A stretch of DNA of 64,000 nucleotides. It comes from Roseimicrobium gellanilyticum (GTDB lineage Bacteria; Verrucomicrobiota; Verrucomicrobiia; Verrucomicrobiales; Verrucomicrobiaceae). The stretch spans positions 45,180 through 109,179 of the forward strand of contig NZ_QNRR01000019.1 in NCBI RefSeq assembly GCF_003315205.1. The letters are read 5' to 3'. Below the pieces are notes generated by a model that searched no databases, had not been told where the DNA came from, and saw only the letters and a list, made by a program, of their open reading frames with translations. Of the stretch, positions 1-7,830 are shown in pieces. The translations under genes were made by a program, and so were the position numbers. The stretch's first letter is position 1. Every line of letters starts with the position of its first letter.

Positions 1-92
1 TTCCTTCGACATCGCCACTGTCCCAAGGACCAGGAACGCCTCACACCCGAATCCCTGACATTGCAAACACATGGATCAAAAACCCACCAAAC

Positions 93-188
93 CTACTGAC
101 TACTGACTACTGACTACTGACTACTGACTACTGACTACTGACTACTGACTACTGACTACTGACTACTGACTACTGACTACTGACTACT
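93..188. repeat. Tandem 7-bp repeat, unit CTACTGA, about 13.7 copies
   Basis: An uninterrupted, perfect tandem array of the heptamer CTACTGA. It has no spacers, so it is not a CRISPR array. Its right end overlaps the stop codon of the minus-strand gene ending at 184: that gene's TAG is the first trinucleotide of the array in its reading direction. Copy number would be expected to vary by slippage. Confidence 0.97.
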
Positions 189-801
189 TCCCCTTCTCTC
201 CCACCTTCGGCGGCACATACCCGATGAACTCCTCCTTGTACTTGAACGACGCCACCACGTCCTCCAGCGCCACCGCATAGCGTGCACTCACATCCGCACT
301 CTCGGCGCTCATCACCATGAACGCCACCGCCTTCGGCATCTGCACATAGGCCACTCGCTCCACACGCGGATACGACTCCGTGGCGGGATATTCATTGATG
401 AACCACTCCAGCCCCTCATTCGTCTTGCCCGACGCCACCAGACGATGCGTGAAGCCAGCACGCTGCTTCGTCATGTGCTCGATTGCCACTTTCACAAACT
501 CCTTCGCATCTTCATGCGTCGTGCTGGCAATCTTCGCGTACATCACCACCGGCGCAGTATGCCACGTGGCGTCCTTCGGGTAGAGCACGCATGGAAGGCC
601 ATCCGCCGCACCCGACTTGTTGTCCAGCACCCAGCCATTGGGCGCCGCAATGGCAAATGCTGCCTTGGGTCCATACACCACACCGTTGGGGAAAGTCTCC
701 GGCACGTCCGGCACCTGGGCCCTGAGCACTGCCGCAAACAGGCCGCAGGTCACAATGACGAGCGAAGCCAAGCCAAATCGGGATGCAGTCTTCATGTTCA
801 T
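184..801 (-). CDS. Secreted protein of unknown function
   Basis: 205 residues with a clear N-terminal signal peptide (hydrophobic stretch about residues 10-25, likely cleaved after the LRAQ region), so the protein is probably periplasmic or secreted. I recognise no family or catalytic motif. The body has a pattern FAIAAPNGWVLDNKSG, then alternating strands, and a lysine/glycine tail ending EKGK. A second in-frame ATG two codons downstream (795) could be the start. The gene is divergent from the NHL protein at 985, with 183 bp between them. Its 3' end runs directly into the CTACTGA array, which supplies the stop codon. Strong coding pattern, unknown function. Confidence 0.8.
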   Translation of the reverse strand: MNMKTASRFGLASLVIVTCGLFAAVLRAQVPDVPETFPNGVVYGPKAAFAIAAPNGWVLDNKSGAADGLPCVLYPKDATWHTAPVVMYAKIASTTHEDAKEFVKVAIEHMTKQRAGFTHRLVASGKTNEGLEWFINEYPATESYPRVERVAYVQMPKAVAFMVMSAESADVSARYAVALEDVVASFKYKEEFIGYVPPKVGEKGK

Positions 802-851
802 TCAGGGATCGAGTGAAGGGCACTCCCTGCATGTCCCCGCATGCCAGAATG

Positions 852-907
852 TGACATTTCACCGAGCCTCCCCCCGCAGACAGATGTCATTTTCACCCTG
901 GGTGAAA
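852..907. promoter_or_regulatory. Possible operator: palindrome plus repeated half-site
   Basis: In the 183-bp gap between the divergent genes at 801 and 985 there is a perfect palindrome TTTCACCC-T-GGGTGAAA (891-907). The sequence TGACATTTCACC (852-863) recurs as TGTCATTTTCACC (885-897). Dyad symmetry and a repeated half-site in a divergent promoter region suggest a regulator-binding site. No regulator gene lies nearby, so this is inference. Confidence 0.35.
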
Positions 908-984
908 GCACTGCCTTTCTGCTTCTGTTTTCCTCTCCCGCCTTGTAATTTCTTGCTCTGCATCCCCCGTTTGATTTTCCTCCC

Positions 985-2082
985 ATGAAACTCCGACTCT
1001 CCCACGTCCTTCTCGCCTGCCTCGTCGCTGCCTCACTTCCAGCCCACGTCTCCGCTGCCGAGTGGACCATCGACACCTTCGCCGGTACAGGTGAGCAGGG
1101 CTTCAGCGGAGATGGTGGCCCGGCCACGAAGGCGAAGATGGACAATCCCTTCGGCGTCGTGCGCGGACCCGATGGCGCCCTCTGGTACACGGAATACACC
1201 GGTCACAAGATTCGCAAAGTGACACCCGACGGCAAGATTCACACCATGGCTGGCACCGGCAAGAAAGGCCACACCGGCGATGGCGGTCCCGCACTCGAAG
1301 CCACGCTGAATCTCCCACACGAGATTCGCTTTGATAAAGACGGCAACTACTATCTCGCCGACATGGCCAATCACGCCATCCGCAAGGTCGATGGCAAGAC
1401 CGGCATCATCACCACCTTCGCGGGCACCGGCACCGCAGGCTACAGCGGCGATGGTGGTCCTGCAAACAAGGCGCAGCTCAAGCAGCCACACAGCATCCAG
1501 TTCGATCTCGCCGGTGACCTCTACATTTGCGACATCGGCAACAACGTCATCCGCAAGGTGGACATGAAGACGGGGAACATCTCCACCTTCGCCGGTACTG
1601 GCAAGCCTGGTCCCACTCCCGATGGCTCACCCATCGCAGGCACGCCGCTCAAGGGACCGCGCTCCATGGACTTCGACCCTCAGGGAAATCTCTGGCTTGC
1701 CACGCGTGAAGGAAACCAGGTCTTCAAGTTCGACCTGAAGGAAGGCAAGATTCACCACATCGCTGGCAACGGTCAGAAGGGGTTCACCGGCAACGGTGGC
1801 CCCGCCAAGGAGGCCTCCCTCTTCGGTCCCAAGGGCATTGCGCTTGATGCCGAAGGCAACGCCTGGCTCGCCGATACCGAAAGCCACAGCGTGCGCATGG
1901 TGGAAGCAAAGACCGGCAAACTCCTCCTCATGGCAGGCACCGGCCAAAAAGGCGACGGCCCCGATGGCGACCCACTCAAGTGCGCCATGGCCCGCCTCCA
2001 CGGCATCTACGTGGATAAGGACGGCTCCGTTTACATCGGCGACAGCGAGGCGCATCGCGTGCGCGTGATGAAAAAGAAGTGA
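985..2082 (+). CDS. Secreted NHL-repeat beta-propeller protein
   Basis: 365 residues starting with a signal peptide (about residues 1-24). The mature part is six similar blades of about 50-55 residues, each with a version of AGTGxxGxxGDGGPA followed by a stretch ending in a P-H/F-G/S-I/V turn. This is the NHL-repeat pattern of a six-bladed beta-propeller. NHL propellers usually bind ligands or partner proteins; no catalytic residues can be assigned. A close paralogue follows 59 bp downstream on the same strand, so the two may be co-transcribed. ATG at 985 is the only sensible start because the signal peptide begins there. Confidence 0.9.
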   Translation: MKLRLSHVLLACLVAASLPAHVSAAEWTIDTFAGTGEQGFSGDGGPATKAKMDNPFGVVRGPDGALWYTEYTGHKIRKVTPDGKIHTMAGTGKKGHTGDGGPALEATLNLPHEIRFDKDGNYYLADMANHAIRKVDGKTGIITTFAGTGTAGYSGDGGPANKAQLKQPHSIQFDLAGDLYICDIGNNVIRKVDMKTGNISTFAGTGKPGPTPDGSPIAGTPLKGPRSMDFDPQGNLWLATREGNQVFKFDLKEGKIHHIAGNGQKGFTGNGGPAKEASLFGPKGIALDAEGNAWLADTESHSVRMVEAKTGKLLLMAGTGQKGDGPDGDPLKCAMARLHGIYVDKDGSVYIGDSEAHRVRVMKKK

Positions 2083-2141
2083 GAGCAAGTCATTGGTCAC
2101 TGGTCATTCGCATTAGATAGAGATTTCACAGACTACCCGTC

Positions 2142-3209
2142 ATGCTTCGCATTTCCCCCCGACACTCCCTCATCCTCGCCACCGCGTTCGCGTTCACGGC
2201 GGCGACGTCAGCCTTTGCTGACAAGCTCGTCCTCGTCGCCGGTGGCAGCAAAGACGCGGTGAACATTCCCGCCGTCGACGCCGTCCTCAAAGAACCCTTC
2301 GGCACCGAGTTCGATGCGGAAGGCAACATGTGGATCGTGGAGATGGTCTCCGGCAATCGCCTGCTCAAGGTGGACTCCACTGGCAAACTCTCGCACGTGG
2401 CCGGTCAGTTGAAGCCGGGCTTCTCCGGTGACGGCGGCCCGGCCATCGATGCTCAGTTCAATGGTCCGCACAATCTCGCCGTGCTGCCGAATGGGAACAT
2501 CCTCATCGGCGACACATGGAATGGTCTCGTACGTGAAGTGGATGTGAAAGCAGGCCGTGTCGCTCCGCTCAAGGGCTATGCCACTCCGCTCGACAAAGCC
2601 AAAGGCTCCGGCCCTTATTGCATCACTCTCAACTTCACGGGCACGAAGCTCTACATCGCGAATCTGCGCCAGATTCAGGAACTCGACCTCACCACGGGCA
2701 ATCTCAAAGTCGTGGCAGGCAATGGACAGAAAGGCATACCCCAGGATGGCGCTCTCGCCACCGAAGCACCGCTGGTGGACCCCCGCGCTGTCGCCGTGGA
2801 TCACGAGGGCCGCATCTACATCCTCGAACGCAACGGCAATGCCCTGCGCGTGGTGGAAAAGGACGGACGCATCCGCACCGTGGTGAATGCCTCCGGCAAG
2901 AAGGGCGCGACCGGTGATGGCGCCGCCGCCATCGATGCCACCATGAATGGCCCCAAGCACATCTGCGTGGACCGCGACAACTCCGTGCTCATCGCCGATG
3001 CGGAGAATCACCTCATCCGCCGCTACGTGCCCAAGGACGGCAGCATCCAACGCGTGGCCGGCACGGGCAAGAAAGGCAATGCCGGTGAAGGTGGCGACCC
3101 GCTCAAGATCGAACTCGCCCGTCCGCACGGCGTCACCATCCACCCGAAGACCGGTGAACTCTACATCACCGACAGCTACAACAACCGCGTGCTGAAGATG
3201 GTGAAGTAA
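2142..3209 (+). CDS. Secreted NHL-repeat beta-propeller protein, paralogue of the upstream gene
   Basis: 355 residues with an N-terminal signal peptide (hydrophobic core about residues 9-24, ending SAFA). Six NHL-like blades follow. Several keep the VAGxGxKGxxGDGGPA consensus (SHVAG, KVVAG and QRVAG blades), while blades 1 and 3 are more diverged. Domain plan and length match the gene ending at 2082, so a tandem duplication is likely. The role is probably extracytoplasmic binding or scaffolding; the exact ligand is unknown. Downstream lies a structured non-coding repeat before the phosphatase gene. Confidence 0.88.
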   Translation: MLRISPRHSLILATAFAFTAATSAFADKLVLVAGGSKDAVNIPAVDAVLKEPFGTEFDAEGNMWIVEMVSGNRLLKVDSTGKLSHVAGQLKPGFSGDGGPAIDAQFNGPHNLAVLPNGNILIGDTWNGLVREVDVKAGRVAPLKGYATPLDKAKGSGPYCITLNFTGTKLYIANLRQIQELDLTTGNLKVVAGNGQKGIPQDGALATEAPLVDPRAVAVDHEGRIYILERNGNALRVVEKDGRIRTVVNASGKKGATGDGAAAIDATMNGPKHICVDRDNSVLIADAENHLIRRYVPKDGSIQRVAGTGKKGNAGEGGDPLKIELARPHGVTIHPKTGELYITDSYNNRVLKMVK

Positions 3210-3239
3210 AGTGGCTTCAATCGAACTGCAGCCGTTTTT

Positions 3240-3340
3240 ACGCCGAAGGCGTTGTACATTGCCCTAGCCCAAGGTCAGCCTGCGAAGCAGTCGCCACCTT
3301 GGGTGGGTACGGGAACTGTACGAACTCTGAAAAAGTTCCA
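3240..3340. repeat. Intergenic hairpin element (stacked palindromes)
   Basis: The 290-bp gap between 3209 and 3500 contains three successive hairpins. ACGCCGAAGGCGT (3240-3252) is self-complementary around GAA. CCCAAGGT (3268-3275) pairs with ACCTTGGG (3296-3303) around an inner CTGC-GAA-GCAG. GGAACT (3312-3317) pairs with AGTTCC (3334-3339). I recall similar GAA-looped elements between genes in planctomycete and verrucomicrobial genomes. No gene is supported in the gap. Confidence 0.6.
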
Positions 3341-3499
3341 CAGAAAGGTGGCCGGTGGAGATGGATGCTGCGCTACACCATCGGCGCCTTTGTGGAACGC
3401 TTTCGGCCTACTCGTTCATTTGATGCACATTCCGATGACAACACCATAGACACCTGATGCGCATCTTCCCTGCTTGGGGTACCATCAAATCCACGCGCC

Positions 3500-4015
3500 A
3501 TGCCATCTCCTGCCCAAACAGATCTCTGGTGGGTCATCCCCGGCTCACTCGCGGGCACATCAATGCCCTTCGTGCATCCAGACCGGCATGAGTCTCCCAG
3601 CTCCACGCTCGAAGCCTTCCCGGACGAATTGCCCGCACTGTGGGAGGCGGGCATCCGTGCCGTGGTCTCCCTGCTGAACATGCGCTCCGCGGAGTCCGCC
3701 TACACGGCCGCGGGCTTCTCCTATCTCTGCCTGCCCATCACAGATGGACTCGCACCAAGCGTGGAGCAGTTCCGCACCTTCATGGATTTCACCCGCGAGC
3801 AGCATGCACAGGGCCGGGCAGTGGCCGTGCACTGCGTCGCTGGCATCGGTCGCACGGGCACCATGCTCGCTGGGCATCTCATCTGCAACGGCATGGGACC
3901 GGACGAAGCCATCACCCAAGTCCGCAAGCTGCGCCCCGGTGCCGTCGAGACCTTTCCCCAGATGCGCTTTCTTCACGCTCTGGCACGGGACCTCCAGCAG
4001 AACCCATCTTCCTGA
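3500..4015 (+). CDS. Dual-specificity/tyrosine phosphatase family protein (DUSP23-like)
   Basis: 171 residues, the usual length of small dual-specificity phosphatases. It contains the P-loop HCVAGIGRTG (residues 111-120), giving a catalytic Cys112 and phosphate-binding Arg118. A candidate general acid Asp82 lies in ITDGLAPS. The N-terminal pattern WWVIPGSLAGTSMP resembles the start of DUSP23-like phosphatases. There is no signal peptide, so it should be cytoplasmic, removing phosphate from phosphotyrosine or phosphoserine proteins or from another phosphoester. The neighbours give no clue to the substrate. Confidence 0.87.
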   Translation: MPSPAQTDLWWVIPGSLAGTSMPFVHPDRHESPSSTLEAFPDELPALWEAGIRAVVSLLNMRSAESAYTAAGFSYLCLPITDGLAPSVEQFRTFMDFTREQHAQGRAVAVHCVAGIGRTGTMLAGHLICNGMGPDEAITQVRKLRPGAVETFPQMRFLHALARDLQQNPSS

Positions 4016-4072
4016 CGACGCAGGAAGACGGTCCTGCCAAAGCCCAACTCAAGGGAAATCCTTGTTGCCCTC

Positions 4073-5077
4073 CTAGAGTCCTTCGTAGTCCGGGGACGGC
4101 ACCATTTTCAGCAGGCCCGAAGCGCCACGGCGCTCAATGGAGAATGCGGAAGGAAACGTCGTGCTCCCTTTGTCTGCATCTCCCTGGCCCACCTGCTTCC
4201 ACCCCTCCGTGAGAGGCGCGGCAGCATCCGCGTAGTAGTACTGATTCCACACGCCATTGCTGTCCTGGAACCAGAGGAGGTCACCGGTGGTTTCCGAACC
4301 ATGTTGCACGTAGTCCTTCAGCCCGCTGTTGCTGAGCGTCGATCCAGAAGGATAGTTCGTGTTCACGTCCGTCTTGATGCCAGTCGCGGCAAAGAAGTAC
4401 GTCGGCGAAGTCCGGAGCAGACCAGCAAACCGCAGCGCCAGATTGCTGCCCTGATTCCGCTGAACCTTGATGGCATCCACATGATAAACGGGAATGCCGC
4501 TCGCATCCGCCGTACTGTTGCCCACCTCACGCCAGCCATTCTTTTTTGCCGAATAGTAGACCACCCTGAAGCCGCCGTTCCCATCTGGAATATGCACAAG
4601 GTCTGCCCCCCCTTCGGAGTTCGGTGAATTACTGGTGCGCAGCCCGGCCTGATTCGTCGCGCCAAAGAGCGTGGCAACGGTCTGGGCGGTGCGCACCACA
4701 TAGGTGTCTCCGACTTCCACCAGCGATGAGAGGTCGTCTTCTGTGGTGAGTGCATTCTGTCCCACGGCGGAGAGAGAAGTGGCAATGCCCTTGTTCGCGC
4801 CACTCGTGACCTCAATCCAAAGATTGGACTGGCCGGCAAGCACCGTCGCAAAGTTCACGTCATTGTCGGTCAATGAATTCGCCGCCTTGGCATCAATGAT
4901 ACCCGTGGCCAGTGCAGGTCGTACATAGTTCACACCTACCAGCGTGGTGGACGACGCGCGTGCGGTGACGGTATGGAAACCTGCCAGCTTGGAAGCGGTA
5001 TCGGCAGGGGCCTGCCCGGAAGCAGTAGTGGCAACAATCGCCAGCGCAGCGGTGGCGAGGAGGGGGTATCTCGTCAT
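4073..5077 (-). CDS. Secreted TIGR02597-like protein
   Basis: 334 residues with a signal peptide (about residues 1-22, ending TASGQA). The body is rich in Thr, Ser, Asn and Gly with strand-forming patterns. The architecture, with repeated phrases such as GWREVGNSTADA and GWKQVGQGDADKG and an N-terminal AGFHTVTARASSTT, recalls the TIGR02597 family of Verrucomicrobia, whose function is unknown. It is convergent with the phosphatase gene (57 bp apart). A surface or extracellular location is likely. I cannot assign an enzymatic role. Confidence 0.75.
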   Translation of the reverse strand: MTRYPLLATAALAIVATTASGQAPADTASKLAGFHTVTARASSTTLVGVNYVRPALATGIIDAKAANSLTDNDVNFATVLAGQSNLWIEVTSGANKGIATSLSAVGQNALTTEDDLSSLVEVGDTYVVRTAQTVATLFGATNQAGLRTSNSPNSEGGADLVHIPDGNGGFRVVYYSAKKNGWREVGNSTADASGIPVYHVDAIKVQRNQGSNLALRFAGLLRTSPTYFFAATGIKTDVNTNYPSGSTLSNSGLKDYVQHGSETTGDLLWFQDSNGVWNQYYYADAAAPLTEGWKQVGQGDADKGSTTFPSAFSIERRGASGLLKMVPSPDYEGL

Positions 5078-5319
5078 AACCTAGGGAGGGGTGCTGCGAG
5101 AAAAACTAGCGAAAACCGCCATGCAATGTCGAGCAAAAAGCAACGAAGGCCGAATTAACTAGCGTGTATATCGAAATCATCGATAAGCCGAAATTCAACG
5201 TTTGCACCGGGACGGCAGGCTTTTGTACGATGACCGCGATAAATAACATCCAGAGAACGTCCTGATCATCGGCGCACATCGCGCATAGCTCCCCATTCCC
5301 GCTCGCAACTCGCACGCCC

Positions 5320-6633
5320 ATGCTCCGCTTCATCCCCTGCCTCTTCGCCCTCGCTGCTGCCCTTCATGCTGCGGAGCCTGCCAAGCCAGACGCCAAACCG
5401 GCCCCCCTCTTCCGTGACTTCGTAGGCCTCTGTGGTCACACGGTGAATTTCAAACCGGACCTCTACTATCCTGTATGTCGCTGGGTGCGTGACTACCATC
5501 CCGTCCCCTGGGACTTGGGGGACGACACCAGCAAGCTTCCGGACTGGCCCTTCGCGAAGAACAAAGTCTCCTGGGAGAAGATCTACGGCTCATGGCATGC
5601 GAAAGGCCTGCGCATCTCGGTGTGCTTCCAAATCGACAACATGCAGAAGGACTGGAAGAACATGACTGCCGACGCGCATGCGTACGCGAAGAGCTTTGCC
5701 GAGAATTTCGGCCCCGGTGGCAAGTGGCCTTACGTGGAATACGTGGAGCTCGGCAACGAACCCGGCCTCTATGATGACCCATCCTACCGCACCATCTTCG
5801 AAGCCATGGCCCGCGGCATACGCGAGGGAAATCCGAAGATGAAGATTGCCACGTGCAACATCGAGACCGGCAAGAGCGAACGCTACTGGAAGGGTACAGA
5901 CAGCATCAAGGGTCTCGAAGACCTGTACGACGTACTGCGCGTCCACCGCTATGCGATTGCCAAGCAATGGCCCGTGTGGAGCCGCAGCTATCCAGAAGAC
6001 CCAGCGGTGCCCTACCTCAGCCGCATTCAGGAACTTGTGCACTGGCGCGATGCCAATACCCCTGGCAAGCCCGTGTGGGTTTCCGAGTTCGGTTGGGATG
6101 CTGCGGAAAAGAAGCCTGACCCCAAGGGTGAATGGGCCAGGTGGGAGGACTCCACGGACGAAGACCAGGCCCGCTGGCTCGTCCGTTCCTTCCTCCTCTT
6201 CTCCGGCATGAACATCGACAAGGCATTCGTCTACTTCTTCAATGACTCGGACGAAGCCCGCCTGCACCACGCCTCAGGCATCACGCGCAACTTCGAACCC
6301 AAGCCCGCATATCACGCCATCGCATGGATGCTGAAATCACTCGAAGACTACCGCTATGCCCGTACCATCAAAGCGTCGCTTGAGGAGGGCTACATCTACG
6401 AGTTCACCCCGGAGAAAGAAGGCGCGCCCGTCATCTGGGCAGTGTGGCATCCCACCAAAAACGATGTCACCGCGAGCCTCGATACCAAGGACATGTCCCT
6501 GCAAAAAGCGGAGCGCATGCCCCTGGCCAAAGATGCCTCCACCGCCATCGAAGTTTCTGGAGCGGAAGGCAAGCTCTCACTCACACTCAGCACGGACCCC
6601 ACGTTCCTCTGGCTCGCTCCTGCACCGAAATAA
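5320..6633 (+). CDS. Secreted glycoside hydrolase, clan-A (TIM-barrel) type
   Basis: 437 residues. A signal peptide (about residues 1-18, LAAALHAAE) sends it out of the cytoplasm. The motif VELGNEPGLYDD carries Asn146-Glu147, the typical acid/base pair of clan GH-A. WVSEFGWDA carries Glu256, the typical nucleophile, about 110 residues later. Spacing and length fit a retaining (beta/alpha)8 glycosidase of the GH39/GH5/GH30 kind; the exact family and sugar cannot be told by eye. It is followed by the SGNH esterase (66 bp) and the metalloprotease (36 bp further) on the same strand, so a secreted degradative operon is plausible. Confidence 0.75.
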   Translation: MLRFIPCLFALAAALHAAEPAKPDAKPAPLFRDFVGLCGHTVNFKPDLYYPVCRWVRDYHPVPWDLGDDTSKLPDWPFAKNKVSWEKIYGSWHAKGLRISVCFQIDNMQKDWKNMTADAHAYAKSFAENFGPGGKWPYVEYVELGNEPGLYDDPSYRTIFEAMARGIREGNPKMKIATCNIETGKSERYWKGTDSIKGLEDLYDVLRVHRYAIAKQWPVWSRSYPEDPAVPYLSRIQELVHWRDANTPGKPVWVSEFGWDAAEKKPDPKGEWARWEDSTDEDQARWLVRSFLLFSGMNIDKAFVYFFNDSDEARLHHASGITRNFEPKPAYHAIAWMLKSLEDYRYARTIKASLEEGYIYEFTPEKEGAPVIWAVWHPTKNDVTASLDTKDMSLQKAERMPLAKDASTAIEVSGAEGKLSLTLSTDPTFLWLAPAPK

Positions 6634-6699
6634 ATACGCGTCCCTTTCCCATCATCTCCGAGCCTCGGCGTTGAACTGTCGCTCCGTCCCCAGTCCTCC

Positions 6700-7794
6700 A
6701 TGCCTCGCTGTACCGCCGTCGTCCTTTGCTTCCTGCTTCTGCCACTCACACTCGCAGCGCAGTCCGAGCCTGTCCGCATCCCCTTCCCTGACCCGCGCCT
6801 CACGGTGGACGGCCTTGGCTGGTGGAAGGAGACGCAACCCTCCCTCCAACGCCTGCCGGAGCGGTTGAAGCCCACCATTCCACCCAAGGTGTGGCGGCTC
6901 GCGCAGATACCCGCGGGTGTACGCGTCCGCCTTCGCACGGACTCGGTGCATCTCACGCTGGAGGCGAAGACGGGCACCTACAAGGTCGCGCCCTCGCCTG
7001 CACTCGGCCTTATCGGCATCGACCTCTATGTGAATGGCCGCTACCATGGCAGCACGCTCCCTGAAAAAGAGGATGGCCTCATCAAGAAGACGTGGGATAC
7101 CGGCAAGAGAGTCGAGATGCGGGACATCACGCTGTACCTGCCCATTGGTACACCCACCCTGATACAATCCATCACACTCGACCCCGGCGCAAAGGTGGAG
7201 CTTGCGCCTCCATACTCGCATCCGAAGCCCATTGTCTACTACGGCTCCAGCATCACCCAGGGGGCGCAGACCTCCAATCCCGGCATGGCCTTCCCCTGTG
7301 TGCTGGGTCGCTGGCTGGACATGGACTTCATAAACCTCGGCTTCTCCGGCAATGGAAAGGGTGAGCCCGCTCTCGCCCATGCAGTCGCTGAAATCGATGC
7401 CGCCTGCTTCGTGCTCGACTACTGGGCAAATCCCACACCCACGGAGTACAGCACCACCCTGCCGGGCTTCGTGGACATCATCCGCGCGAAGCATCCCACC
7501 ACGCCCATCCTCGTCCCGAGTCCCTACTACAATCCCTCCGAGGCCTTCGGTTCACGCATGGGCGAGTACCAGGTGGCGAAGCGGAAGTTTGCCCCGAAGT
7601 TTGTGGAGCAGCGCCGGGCCGCCGGCGATGCCAACATCCACTTCGTGGATGGCTTCAGCCTCATCTCTCCGGATCAGGCCGATGCCCTGTCCGATGCGCG
7701 TCATGCGAATACCTATGGCATGTTTCTGTACGCGCGTGGGCTTGAGCCCCACCTGCGCAGGGTGTTGACTCTACCGCCCTCTCCGGCCCGCTAG
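6700..7794 (+). CDS. Secreted SGNH/GDSL-type esterase with GxDLY N-terminal domain
   Basis: 364 residues with a signal peptide (about 1-20). The N-terminal beta domain (about residues 30-170) contains LIGIDLYVNGRY, the GxDLY signature that precedes one branch of SGNH esterases. The hydrolase domain starts at VYYGSSITQG, with Ser184 as nucleophile. Gly214 in NLGFSGNGKGE and Asn244 in DYWANPT form the oxyanion blocks, and Asp332-x-x-His335 (DARH) completes the triad. It probably removes acyl groups from polysaccharides or other esters outside the cytoplasm. It is placed between a glycoside hydrolase and a metalloprotease on the same strand. Confidence 0.88.
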   Translation: MPRCTAVVLCFLLLPLTLAAQSEPVRIPFPDPRLTVDGLGWWKETQPSLQRLPERLKPTIPPKVWRLAQIPAGVRVRLRTDSVHLTLEAKTGTYKVAPSPALGLIGIDLYVNGRYHGSTLPEKEDGLIKKTWDTGKRVEMRDITLYLPIGTPTLIQSITLDPGAKVELAPPYSHPKPIVYYGSSITQGAQTSNPGMAFPCVLGRWLDMDFINLGFSGNGKGEPALAHAVAEIDAACFVLDYWANPTPTEYSTTLPGFVDIIRAKHPTTPILVPSPYYNPSEAFGSRMGEYQVAKRKFAPKFVEQRRAAGDANIHFVDGFSLISPDQADALSDARHANTYGMFLYARGLEPHLRRVLTLPPSPAR

Positions 7795-7830
7795 CGCCTC
7801 CTGCGTTCCGAAGCCCAACATCCTCCCTCC

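Noticed and set aside
93..188. Array of short repeats as a CRISPR
   Set aside because: The units are directly abutting heptamers with no spacers; no cas gene is present.
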